Of a DNA stretch of 64,000 nt, positions 1-6,840 are shown piece after piece. The translations under genes and the position numbers were made by a program. Each line of letters starts with the position of its first letter. Position 1 is the stretch's first letter. The DNA is from a virus, in IMG/VR virus record IMGVR_UViG_3300011113_000265, positions 1 through 64,000 of that record; one strand, 5' to 3'. The notes below the pieces were generated by a model. That model was not told the DNA's origin, made no database searches, and worked only from the letters and a program-made list of their open reading frames with translations.

Positions 1-118
1 TGGCAAGATGCGGGGTTTGTTACTTCGTTTGACATATTCGTGTTTGTTTAAAAATTTGTACTACGTTTGTGGCTTTTCGGGTTAAAGTCCCGCACCTCGC
101 CAAACTGCGGAACGTTAA
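1..118 (-). other. GC-richer non-coding fold-back (possible structured RNA)
   Basis: No credible reading frame covers this stretch, which lies downstream of the last minus-strand gene. Positions 1-14 and 89-102 are near-perfect inverted copies of a 14-base arm. Read as a minus-strand transcript, all 14 positions pair, two of them as G-U. On the plus strand the same two positions would be A-C mismatches, so the pairing favours a minus-strand RNA. An inner CGGG/CCCG stem may compete with the long one. By direct count 31 of 60 bases in 61-120 are G or C, far above most of the window. It could be a terminator-like end of the early transcript or an unrecognised small RNA; its left edge may lie outside the window. 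Confidence 0.4.
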
Positions 119-334
119 TCAATCCCCATCCTCATCATTTATCTGATTGACTTTTGTATTACTAATTTTTAAGTATTCTATAATATCATTAACATTTTTA
201 TGTTTAATAATATTTTTATTATTAACTCCGTTAAAATAGTCATTTGAGCATTCTCTAGGAAAACCTGCCCATGTTTCAGTATATGGATTATAATGAAATA
301 CATATCCTTGTAGGAATTCTGCTTGTTTAGTCAT
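119..334 (-). CDS. Small hypothetical protein (71 aa)
   Basis: Last gene of the minus-strand block. The product is short, rich in Asn and Lys, and has no signal peptide, membrane segment or recognised motif; its C-terminus is acidic (NDEDGD). The aromatic N-terminal half (GYVFHYNPYTETWAGFPRE) looks like a folded mini-domain of the kind found in small phage accessory proteins. Its start follows the upstream gene's stop by one base, so it belongs to the same transcript. Function unknown. Confidence 0.6.
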   Translation of the reverse strand: MTKQAEFLQGYVFHYNPYTETWAGFPRECSNDYFNGVNNKNIIKHKNVNDIIEYLKISNTKVNQINDEDGD

Positions 335-335
335 A

Positions 336-743
336 TTATTTAGTTTTGATAATTTCTATTAGTTTCTTTAAACATTCAAGTTCTGCTTCTTCGTAAGTAT
401 CACATTTACCTGAACCATCATTAGGTATTGTAGGATTTAAGTCGTCTTTAGAGATAAACCACGCATATTTTTTGAGTACTTTATTATTTTTATTATCAGC
501 ATCTAAAGCTCCTTGAGGTAAACGTGTAATACTATGATGTGAATTATACTTCTCTCTAAACCATCTAAATGCTTGTTGGTATAGTGGAGCAGGTAGACAC
601 CATTCGTGCTCAAATGGTTTTAATAAATTAAATGTTGGTTTAGGAAGATATGGGTCTATGTTCCAATAACCAAAACAAGGCTCATCAAATCCAAGTTCTT
701 TAAGAGCAAGTACTTGTTCGTAAGGTATAAATTCATTTTCCAT
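336..743 (-). CDS. Hypothetical protein of a Bacteroidota phage/mobile-element family (135 aa)
   Basis: The frame stays open further upstream, but the ATG at 743 (protein start MENEFIPYEQ) is preferred because it overlaps the upstream gene by only 11 bases and begins where the conserved-looking sequence starts. The N-terminal pattern, an EQxLALKELGFDEPCFGYW-type stretch followed by PTFxxAFRWFREKY-like helices, is one I associate with small proteins widespread in Bacteroidota phages, prophages and conjugative elements; none has a known function. There is no membrane segment. The C-terminal tail (YEEAELECLKKLIEII) is probably a helix. The codon use of this block is a little less AT-skewed than in the virion genes. 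Confidence 0.7.
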   Translation of the reverse strand: MENEFIPYEQVLALKELGFDEPCFGYWNIDPYLPKPTFNLLKPFEHEWCLPAPLYQQAFRWFREKYNSHHSITRLPQGALDADNKNNKVLKKYAWFISKDDLNPTIPNDGSGKCDTYEEAELECLKKLIEIIKTK

Positions 744-939
744 ATTTACTATTATAATATTGTTCACATCTACCTTTATTAGGATCAAATCCTTGTGCTT
801 GCATACCTTCATAACAAGCATCAACTATTTGTTGTTTTTGTATTCTTTTAGCTTCTTTAAGAATAGCATACCATGTAAGCTTATCTTTTGGTGTATCCCA
901 AAGCTTTTTAAATAAATAATCAACTGCGGTCTGTTTCAT
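733..939 (-). CDS. Small hypothetical protein (68 aa)
   Basis: Starts with an ATG that shares one base with the stop of the upstream gene (TAATG) and overlaps the next gene by 11 bases, typical of translational coupling. The product is basic and helical, with two tryptophans in an LWDTPKDKLTWYAILKEA stretch and a GFDPNKGRCEQYYNSKYG tail. I recognise no catalytic motif. It belongs to the accessory minus-strand operon; function unknown. Confidence 0.65.
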   Translation of the reverse strand: MKQTAVDYLFKKLWDTPKDKLTWYAILKEAKRIQKQQIVDACYEGMQAQGFDPNKGRCEQYYNSKYGK

Positions 940-1439
940 TATATCAAATTGTTTAATGTGTAATTAATTGCCGCTTCGTATGATTCCGTTGGTGACTGAT
1001 AATTTTCTTTTTCAATTAAAGCAAAACGTTCATTTATCATAGAGTTGTAAGTTGTCTTATAATTTAACCATTTTTCATTTGGGTCATCTTCATATTCAAC
1101 ACCTTCTTCACCAAGTTCATCATCTTTTCTTGGTAAAATAGTTGAAAATATATCCCAATCAAACCAAATACCTGTATGGTCTTTACCCATTGTGAGTTCA
1201 ATCCAAATCCCACGATTCTTATACAACCACATTACTACTTCTGAGATGGTTGGTGCTGATGTATAGTGGTTCTTAACACTATTCCAATTGATAGGATTAT
1301 AATTGATTAAACCATCCACTTGTCTTTGTTTATCAAAAGGTGTAGATAATCTTTCATAATCATAAAAGTTAATCACTTTTAAATTAAATCCTTTTTCTTT
1401 TAATAATTTAGCTATTTCAAAACTTACTGGTGTGTTCAT
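939..1439 (-). CDS. Hypothetical accessory protein (166 aa), Bacteroidota element family
   Basis: The start codon overlaps the preceding gene's stop (ATGA at 1436-1439). Residues around 60-90 (TISEVVMWLYKNRGIWIELT) and the C-terminal SPTESYEAAINYTLNNLI resemble a protein family that recurs in Flavobacteriia and Bacteroidia phages and mobile elements, always without known function. An acidic linker (DDELGEEGVEYEDDPNEK) separates the two parts. There is no signal peptide or membrane helix. Family recognition is from memory of sequence patterns. Confidence 0.7.
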   Translation of the reverse strand: MNTPVSFEIAKLLKEKGFNLKVINFYDYERLSTPFDKQRQVDGLINYNPINWNSVKNHYTSAPTISEVVMWLYKNRGIWIELTMGKDHTGIWFDWDIFSTILPRKDDELGEEGVEYEDDPNEKWLNYKTTYNSMINERFALIEKENYQSPTESYEAAINYTLNNLI

Positions 1440-1813
1440 ACTTCAAATTTTTTACAGGTTTCTTCAAGTGTGTTTGTTATTGATTTAGGGTCAACATCAC
1501 CATCAGTTTCAATTAAATCAGCATTTTCAGCAGCAGTTTCAAGAGCTTGTTTGATTACATTAGCTGTGTATTCGTTGAGCTGTTCGGGTGTAAATACAAA
1601 TGCTTCTTGTGGTTTAAGCCAATGAGTTATATCACTTTGTTTATAAGATAGACCTTGTTTAAAATGGTCAAATAATTTCCACTTGTGCATGTAATAAGCA
1701 AAGTCAAAGCCTCTTTCTTTATGTAGAATAGCTACTTTACTACTTTCATTTTCAGAAGGCAATTCATCTTCTACTTTTACAGGTAAATAAACTGTTTGTT
1801 TAGTTGGTGTCAT
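1436..1813 (-). CDS. Hypothetical protein resembling DUF551-type small phage proteins (125 aa)
   Basis: Residues 1-75 read as a compact beta-rich domain: VYLPVKVEDELPSENESSKV, then a short strand pair and THWLKPQEAFVFTPEQLNEY. The order lP...V...W.p.THWLkP is typical of DUF551-like proteins common in phages and prophages. The C-terminal third is helical and acidic (VIKQALETAAENADLIETDG). It overlaps its downstream neighbour by an ATGA junction. The FTPEQLNEY segment is the counterpart of the FSEED/YTEED segments in neighbouring proteins of this block. Function unknown. Confidence 0.65.
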   Translation of the reverse strand: MTPTKQTVYLPVKVEDELPSENESSKVAILHKERGFDFAYYMHKWKLFDHFKQGLSYKQSDITHWLKPQEAFVFTPEQLNEYTANVIKQALETAAENADLIETDGDVDPKSITNTLEETCKKFEV

Positions 1814-1823
1814 ATATCAAGTT

Positions 1824-2039
1824 TTAATAATTAAAATGTAGAAAAGTATTATTTATAGCGCAGTAGGTTATAAAAAATACTGAGGTTAACATAATTACCA
1901 TAAAAGTTTGATATGTAAAATATATATCATTATCAATACATAGCAAATCATTTAGTGTTGTATCTAATAAAATGGTTATTAGTTTTAATGTTAAATAAGT
2001 AGATAAGCTACTTAATAAAAATATAATTAATAGTGTCAT
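1824..2039 (-). CDS. Small membrane protein with two predicted helices (71 aa)
   Basis: Almost entirely hydrophobic. A first segment covers about residues 2-23 (LLIIFLLSSLSTYLTLKLI) and a second about 43-62 (TFMVIMLTSVFFITYCAI), separated by a short polar stretch with DNDIYF. No lipobox or enzymatic motif is seen. It sits between cytoplasmic small proteins with 3- and 10-base gaps, so it is part of the same transcript. Small phage membrane proteins of this sort often alter the host envelope, but nothing here proves that. Confidence 0.55.
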   Translation of the reverse strand: MTLLIIFLLSSLSTYLTLKLITILLDTTLNDLLCIDNDIYFTYQTFMVIMLTSVFFITYCAINNTFLHFNY

Positions 2040-2042
2040 ATA

Positions 2043-2501
2043 TCAAGTTTTATTAGGTTTAACTAAACCATCTCTAACACATTTAGGAGGTCTTACATCT
2101 TTTGATACTATTCTCATAGCTTCTTGGACTATTAACCAAGTACAAGGTTTTTTCCATATATCAAGTTTTAAGTTTGAGATGTAGTCTTGTTTTCTTATTT
2201 CATCATCAATTAAATGTGCAAATTCACCTAGTTTTGGTGTATTTCCATCTACCCAAGCCTTTTCAATCTCAGGAATTAAAGGAGTAGATTGAAATAAGAT
2301 TTGTTTTAATTGTGTTATTTTAGCAAAGTTTCTTATGGAATCCTCTTCGTAAAACTCATTTTCTTTTTTCAACTCTTCTATTCTTTTCTCAATAGCTGTT
2401 TTGTTGATGATGATGTATTCGTCTTTCATTTTATTTTGTATTAGAGTTATTAAAATTTCTTGTTGATTGATTAAATCTTCTGCTCTATATAAATCAAACA
2501 T
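2043..2501 (-). CDS. Hypothetical protein with central coiled coil (152 aa)
   Basis: The frame continues upstream, but the ATG at 2501 (MFDLYRAEDLIN) is preferred: it leaves an 8-base overlap with the preceding gene and begins a continuous amphipathic region. Residues about 5-75 are heptad-like and charged (IEKRIEELKKENEFYEED), and the C-terminal half contains WVDGNTPKLGEFAHLIDDE and a CTWLIVQEAMRIV helix. There is no membrane segment. No family recognised beyond general resemblance to Bacteroidota phage accessory proteins. Confidence 0.65.
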   Translation of the reverse strand: MFDLYRAEDLINQQEILITLIQNKMKDEYIIINKTAIEKRIEELKKENEFYEEDSIRNFAKITQLKQILFQSTPLIPEIEKAWVDGNTPKLGEFAHLIDDEIRKQDYISNLKLDIWKKPCTWLIVQEAMRIVSKDVRPPKCVRDGLVKPNKT

Positions 2502-2982
2502 AATACAATGTTTTAGGTTTTTGTTCTTTCCAAAGTTGGAGGAGTTCCCAATATTGATAATATCTATTTTCTTCTTTACAGACATTATTTTCTATACAGA
2601 ATTTACCAAAGTTTTTCATATCTTCCTCACTAAAAGGATGTGTTTCTTGGGATTTGTTGTAGCCTAAAAAGAAACTTCTCCTATGATAAGGTGTAAAATT
2701 TGGTAATTCTTTATTTAAAATTTCATCAACTTTTATTTCAACCTCATCCACCACTTTAGGAATATCAATGTTTGGGTTAGTGGTTGCTATTGGTTTAGGT
2801 TGTGGAGATTTACACCATTCTTCTGTTAATAAAGATGAATTATAGATAAGTTCATTACCCATAATAAACAACTCATCTTCATTAATTATTCGATCACTTA
2901 TATAATAATCAAATCCATCAATAGTGACTTTATCACAAAGATGTTCTTCTTTTGTTTTGTTGTTTATTAATTTGTATTTCAT
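2494..2982 (-). CDS. Modular accessory protein with FSEED segment (162 aa)
   Basis: The N-terminal domain is beta-rich and ends near residue 65. A PQPKPIATTNPNIDIPKVVD linker follows, then a helical C-terminal domain with FFLGYNKSQETHPFSEEDM. The last segment is shared in pattern with neighbours (GAKWQQERMYSEEEV and GYTQALEDNKDKKYTEEDV), which suggests exchangeable domains. The start overlaps the upstream stop as ATGA at 2979-2982. Related modular proteins are common in Flavobacteriia phages; none has a known role. Confidence 0.7.
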   Translation of the reverse strand: MKYKLINNKTKEEHLCDKVTIDGFDYYISDRIINEDELFIMGNELIYNSSLLTEEWCKSPQPKPIATTNPNIDIPKVVDEVEIKVDEILNKELPNFTPYHRRSFFLGYNKSQETHPFSEEDMKNFGKFCIENNVCKEENRYYQYWELLQLWKEQKPKTLYYV

Positions 2983-3755
2983 AGTTTATTTCTTTTTAAA
3001 TTGTTTAAACCATTTCTTAACATCAAAACCCAATTTAATGGAGATGTATTTCTTACAGCACTTCTATAATCAGATTGCTGTTTTAGTAATATTTTTAATA
3101 CTTCTTCCTCACTATACATTCTTTCTTGTTGCCATTTAGCACCAAATAAAACTCCCTCTCTCCATAGAGTATCATTAACCTCATCGTGATACCCATTTCT
3201 ACGCATTGCTTCTTCAAGTGTTTCTTGTTTAGGTTCTTCTTTCTTACCAATACCAATAGCTGCAATATTTCTTGCAATCTCTAATTTTGTCGATGTTTTA
3301 GGTTCTTCTTTTGGAATGATTATTTTGTAACCTACTTCACATAAATATTGTTTATCATAAGCACCTTTGCTTGGACAATTATCACCATGTTTACAAAAAG
3401 ATTCAACTTCAACCTCCTCACAACTTGGATTCTTTACAAACCATTCTAAAAACTCATCATCAATAGCTTGTACGCCATCTTTGATTAAGTCTGGGTCTGT
3501 TGTTAGGATTATTTTTTTATAAAAACTTAAAGTGTAACCATCATATTTAGAATTATCTTGTTTAAATATTTTATTATTTGAAATATTTAATACCCAATCT
3601 CCTTCTTTAATTTCTTCATCAGAAGTGATGTAGATGTGTTGATTTTCCCAATGAGAACCACTTGTAATTGATTTAGATAATATCAAATTACCCTTTGGTA
3701 TTGTTTTAAGTAATCTGGATGGGTTTTGTGTTGGTAGTATGTGTATGTTTTTCAT
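2979..3755 (-). CDS. Modular accessory protein, Flavobacteriia phage-type (258 aa)
   Basis: Three parts are visible. The N-terminal part (MKNIHILPTQNPSRL, then HIYITSDEEIKEGDWVLN) is a pattern I recognise from many Flavobacteriia phage and prophage proteins. The middle part has a conserved-looking IDDEFLEWFVKNPSCEEVEV stretch and YKIIIPKEEPK. The C-terminal part contains GAKWQQERMYSEEEVLKIL. Cysteines near 123-145 (CKHGDNCPSKG) could bind metal but do not form a clean zinc finger. ATGA overlaps at both ends place it in a coupled operon. Function unknown; the family supports a Bacteroidota host. Confidence 0.75.
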   Translation of the reverse strand: MKNIHILPTQNPSRLLKTIPKGNLILSKSITSGSHWENQHIYITSDEEIKEGDWVLNISNNKIFKQDNSKYDGYTLSFYKKIILTTDPDLIKDGVQAIDDEFLEWFVKNPSCEEVEVESFCKHGDNCPSKGAYDKQYLCEVGYKIIIPKEEPKTSTKLEIARNIAAIGIGKKEEPKQETLEEAMRRNGYHDEVNDTLWREGVLFGAKWQQERMYSEEEVLKILLKQQSDYRSAVRNTSPLNWVLMLRNGLNNLKRNKL

Positions 3756-4327
3756 TGTTTGAGTGTTAGTTTACCGTTAATAATATCTACTTCCCATTCG
3801 GTTTTTTGTAAGTGTTTTGTGATTCTTAAAAGATGTTCTTTTTTGTCGTTATGTGAGTAACATTTAAACCAGTTTTGTGATACGTTGTCAACGATATTAA
3901 TAACATCTTCCTCTGTATATTTCTTATCCTTGTTATCTTCAAGGGCTTGGGTGTAGCCTTTGAGAAATGAATGATATGCATCATATAATTCAGGATGAGC
4001 AATATCTTCATTATTATGTTGTTCATCTAAATGATTCTTCGCTCTCTTCTCCACATCCACCTTGCCAAGTAGTTCTTTGATTTCGGATAAAGGTAGTTCA
4101 ATTATTTTATGATAAACAAAGGGAATAGTACCATCTTTTGCTGCATAATATTGCTCAATTGGTTGTGTTGAGTGAGTGATTTTTATTTTATATCCTCCAG
4201 TAACATGATTATTACTACCAGTTCTTATTTCTTTTTGTTTATCATCCCAATAATAATCTGTTTCAGAGAAATCTAAGGAATTATCTACAACAATATAGTG
4301 GTCTGTGTTAATTTTTATTAGTTTCAT
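3752..4327 (-). CDS. Modular accessory protein with YTEED segment (191 aa)
   Basis: Begins with a beta-rich domain (MKLIKINTDHYIVVDNS) that includes YKIKITHSTQPIEQ and IIELPLSEIKELLG, features shared with phage proteins that sit next to the preceding family. The C-terminal domain has AYHSFLKGYTQALEDN and KKYTEEDVINIV, paralogous in pattern to its two downstream neighbours. It ends in an ATGA overlap with the next gene and starts one base upstream of the radical-SAM gene's end. Function unknown. Confidence 0.7.
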   Translation of the reverse strand: MKLIKINTDHYIVVDNSLDFSETDYYWDDKQKEIRTGSNNHVTGGYKIKITHSTQPIEQYYAAKDGTIPFVYHKIIELPLSEIKELLGKVDVEKRAKNHLDEQHNNEDIAHPELYDAYHSFLKGYTQALEDNKDKKYTEEDVINIVDNVSQNWFKCYSHNDKKEHLLRITKHLQKTEWEVDIINGKLTLKQ

Positions 4328-4328
4328 A

Positions 4329-5183
4329 TTAAAATATATATCTTATTGTGTTCCATGGTATTATTTTATTGTGTAATTCAATCCATTGATTAATAAATTC
4401 AGCTTTTAATTTATGGTTGTATCTAATATTTTCTCCACCATATTGAGATATTTTAAATTCTTGTATTTCTGGTTTCCATAATAAATGCTCACCTGATAAT
4501 TTATTATTTAAATTATAATGATGTTTACTTGCATTATGAGTAAGAAATATTACTTCACATTTAACTATATCTTTGTAATCTACATAAGTATTAACATAAT
4601 CAAATAAATCTTCATAATCTTGTAACCAATTATTATATACAACTACAGGACTAAAGTTAATATGTACATCATAACCTGCATCAATAAATGCATCAATAGC
4701 TTTGATTCTATCAATTATTTTAGAAGTATTAGGTTCTAACTCATCTGATATGTTTTGAGGCATTAAACTAAATCTAATACGTATTTTACCTTCAGGATTA
4801 AATTTAGTTAAATTAGGATTTACGTATTTAGTAGCTAAACTACCCATTGCTATTGGATGTTCTTTAAAGAATTGAAATATTCTTTCCCATTCATGATATT
4901 TAGCATGTAATGCAAAGTCTTCATTACAAGATAAATCATATGTTACATATTGATGATGAGTTTGATTAGGTTTATCTACACTAGCAAACCATGCATGATT
5001 ATTAATTTCTGTTAATATATCATTAGTATTTTTAGATATAGATAATCCAGTATGGTTATGTCTTTTCATATAACAGTAAGAACAATTATATAAACAGCCA
5101 TAACCAAAACTTGGACTAATAAAATCAGTAGACCTACCACTAGGTCTTATTAACATAGATTTCCTATTTATTTTCTTGATCAT
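4329..5183 (-). CDS. Radical SAM protein, spore-photoproduct-lyase type (284 aa)
   Basis: Residues 25-40 (SFGYGCLYNCSYCYMKRH) hold the CxxxCxxC [4Fe-4S] cluster motif at C30, C34 and C37, the hallmark of radical SAM enzymes. The surrounding PSFGYGC...YCY context is that of SPL-family proteins, which split thymine dimers in spores or act as paralogues of unknown substrate. A later IRFSLMPQNI, a VHINFSPVVVYN strand and a KCEVIFLTHNASKHHYN region fit the TIM-barrel strands of that family. Starting at 5183 gives a 20-base overlap with the upstream gene; the ATG at 5156 (MLIRPSGRS) gives an 8-base gap, so either start is possible. It likely acts in the cytoplasm on nucleic acid; substrate unknown. 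Confidence 0.8.
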   Translation of the reverse strand: MIKKINRKSMLIRPSGRSTDFISPSFGYGCLYNCSYCYMKRHNHTGLSISKNTNDILTEINNHAWFASVDKPNQTHHQYVTYDLSCNEDFALHAKYHEWERIFQFFKEHPIAMGSLATKYVNPNLTKFNPEGKIRIRFSLMPQNISDELEPNTSKIIDRIKAIDAFIDAGYDVHINFSPVVVYNNWLQDYEDLFDYVNTYVDYKDIVKCEVIFLTHNASKHHYNLNNKLSGEHLLWKPEIQEFKISQYGGENIRYNHKLKAEFINQWIELHNKIIPWNTIRYIF

Positions 5184-5364
5184 CTTTTACTAATGAACTT
5201 AAAAATATTTTCATTGTTCTACCACCATCTTGCATACTAATTTCTGCAATATCAAAATCACCTAACTCTTTATACAGAGTTAACATTCTACCAACAGAAT
5301 AATCATTTTTAGCATGATTAATTACTTCTATTCTTGTTATTTTGCTATCATCAATTCCTTTCAT
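5164..5364 (-). CDS. Small conserved phage protein (66 aa)
   Basis: Compact alpha-beta product with IEVINHAKNDYSVGRMLTLY followed by ELGDFDIAEISMQDGGRTMK. I associate this pattern with a small family seen in many Bacteroidota phages, of unknown function. Its start overlaps the upstream stop by one base (TAATG at 5364), and its end overlaps the radical-SAM gene, consistent with coupled translation. There is no membrane segment or cysteine cluster. Confidence 0.65.
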   Translation of the reverse strand: MKGIDDSKITRIEVINHAKNDYSVGRMLTLYKELGDFDIAEISMQDGGRTMKIFLSSLVKDDQENK

Positions 5365-5888
5365 TACTTCATATTTTTAAGTTTATAAATATAACTACTA
5401 TCTTCAGCATATTTACCATCAATAGCTTTTAAATATCTATTTTGTATTTTTATATAATGTTCTAAACATTCAGTATAAGTATTATATACTCTATATTTAT
5501 TACCTTTTTTAATACCTAATAAGTTCTTATTAGTTTTAACTAATTTAGATGTATAATTACCTGATTCTAACTTAATTTGAGCTAATGCTACATTAGGTAA
5601 TATACAACCTAATTCTATTAATTTAACAGTAATAGCACTATCATTTAATTCAACATCTTGAACTTCATTAGTTTTAATAGTTTTAAATATTTTATAATCA
5701 TTAGCTGAATTACAAGTAAATACTAATAGAGTTATAACTGTTATTACAAGAAATAATGTAATTGCTGATACAACACTATCGTTATAGGTTTTACATTCAT
5801 TCTTACATTTTTTACAAATGTATTTGTTATCTACTATTTGTTTTACATTTTCATAGCAACAAGCTGATTTTAAAATTGGATTTTTCAT
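5364..5888 (-). CDS. Membrane-anchored glucosaminidase-like protein (174 aa)
   Basis: Three parts are visible. Residues 10-32 carry cysteines C10, C11, C25, C28 and C32, suggesting a small zinc-binding cytoplasmic head. Residues about 38-58 (VVSAITLFLVITVITLLVF) are one membrane helix. Residues 98-174 match the pattern of glucosaminidase (FlgJ/LytG-like) domains: ALAQIKLESGNYTSKLVKTN with the likely catalytic E108, then NLLGIKKG and an RVYNTYTECLEHYI stretch. The domain is short compared with family members. It is encoded in the early block, away from the lysis cassette, so an envelope-modifying role is more likely than lysis. The tRNA-like gene lies just upstream. Confidence 0.7.
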   Translation of the reverse strand: MKNPILKSACCYENVKQIVDNKYICKKCKNECKTYNDSVVSAITLFLVITVITLLVFTCNSANDYKIFKTIKTNEVQDVELNDSAITVKLIELGCILPNVALAQIKLESGNYTSKLVKTNKNLLGIKKGNKYRVYNTYTECLEHYIKIQNRYLKAIDGKYAEDSSYIYKLKNMK

Positions 5889-5917
5889 TTTTATTATTTA
5901 TTAAATTTAATAATTTG

Positions 5918-5987
5918 TAGTCAGTAAGAGATTCGAACTCTTATTTCCTATCCTACAATAGGATGTTACCAATTACACCAACTGACT
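5918..5987 (-). tRNA. tRNA-like gene with a short anticodon arm; isotype uncertain
   Basis: On the minus strand a 7-bp acceptor stem forms between AGTCAGT and ACTGACT. A D-arm has the conserved AATTGGTA loop, and a T-arm (AAGAG/CTCTT) has the invariant TTCGAAT loop. The anticodon stem CCTAT/ATAGG closes only a 6-base loop (TGTAGG), and the variable loop is short, so the molecule is about three bases shorter than normal. If the first loop U is U33 the anticodon is GUA (Tyr), but this is weak. No CCA is encoded. It may be a decayed tRNA, a tRNA-like regulator or a working minimal tRNA. Confidence 0.65.
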
Positions 5988-6209
5988 ATGTTGCTCTTTA
6001 TTCTCCTACCCTTTTATATCAGAGCCAACCTGCTTATCTTTAAATACGAGTTTCTCAAGGGTACAGGTTGTTTGAGAATGAGAAGTCCTCTGTGTTGTTA
6101 GGATAGTGACTATGTGGTTTTAGTATCTACCTACTCCATTATATTCCTTTCTCAAGGGAACAACACATTAATTAAGAGAGTAGTATTTCTACTACTCTCT
6201 ATTAATTGA
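5988..6209 (-). other. Structured non-coding region between tRNA-like gene and upstream gene
   Basis: About 220 bases without a credible gene. An 11-base element (CCCTTGAGAAA read on the minus strand) occurs twice, at 6148-6158 and 6051-6061 (the second with one edge base differing in context), each followed four bases later by TAT. Read this way they look like repeated promoter elements for the tRNA and the genes beyond it. Inverted repeats CAACCTG (6026-6032)/CAGGTTG (6064-6070) and TTCTCAA (6052-6058)/TTGAGAA (6072-6078) overlap one another and could form alternative hairpins. It could be a small RNA, a leader, or both. Confidence 0.45.
6175..6200 (-). terminator. Terminator-like hairpin after the 199-aa gene
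   Basis: A perfect 11-bp inverted repeat (AGAGAGTAGTA / TACTACTCTCT) with a 4-base loop lies 10 bases past the stop of the minus-strand gene ending at 6210. The following minus-strand bases (TAATTAATG) give only a weak U-tract, so it may slow or protect RNA rather than fully terminate. Confidence 0.6.
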
Positions 6210-6809
6210 TTAAGCTAAAGACTCTAATACAGCTTTAGTACTAGCTGCTACAGTAGCAGTAGGTACAGATACTTTAGTTTCAACTCTCATATCTACATCA
6301 CCAAATGCATTAGCATTAGCAGATTCTTTATGATTAGTATAATCATTTACAAAGAATCCAGTAGAATACTGAACAGGTTGAACTACATTACCAGCACTGT
6401 CTTTAATTACATGCTTATCTTGCAACTGTTCTTTAGTTACAATACCAGCACTTAGAGCATACTTTTGCTCATCTGTTAATACATCAACAAGTTTATTGCT
6501 GTATTTCTTGCAGATTCTAGCTTTAGGTTTAGTAGCAAGCATTGCTTCTACTTGTTCTTTAGTTACACCATTTGGAACTAATACCCATGCCATACGAGTA
6601 CTCTTGTACTCAGTTCCTTCGATATTAAATGCTTCAATATCAAATAAACTATCAGACATACTATTTTCTACTTTCTTACCTGGATAAGTAGTAATAATTG
6701 TTTGTCTAATTTGAGCTTGTTTAAATTCAGGCCCTTTTAATGAATCTACAATACCATCTACAGTAATTGCGTTAAATTCTTTGCTGATTCCATTTACAGT
6801 TGTTTTCAT
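6210..6809 (-). CDS. Conserved phage protein of unknown function (199 aa)
   Basis: Soluble protein with no signal peptide or membrane helix. It starts MKTTVNGISKEFNAITVDGI, has a strand-rich core and ends in an alanine- and threonine-rich tail (VPTATVAASTKAVLESLA). Cysteine is nearly absent. A 30-base AT-rich gap precedes it and its own hairpin follows it, so it may be expressed as a separate, perhaps abundant, early protein. A nucleic-acid-binding role is conceivable for such a gene but no motif proves it. Confidence 0.65.
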   Translation of the reverse strand: MKTTVNGISKEFNAITVDGIVDSLKGPEFKQAQIRQTIITTYPGKKVENSMSDSLFDIEAFNIEGTEYKSTRMAWVLVPNGVTKEQVEAMLATKPKARICKKYSNKLVDVLTDEQKYALSAGIVTKEQLQDKHVIKDSAGNVVQPVQYSTGFFVNDYTNHKESANANAFGDVDMRVETKVSVPTATVAASTKAVLESLA

Positions 6810-6840
6810 CTTGATTTAGTTTTAATAATTAATAATTAGT

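Noticed and set aside
5988-6209. Second tRNA beside the tRNA-like gene
   Set aside because: No second TTCGAAT-type T-loop or matching acceptor arms could be found on either strand.
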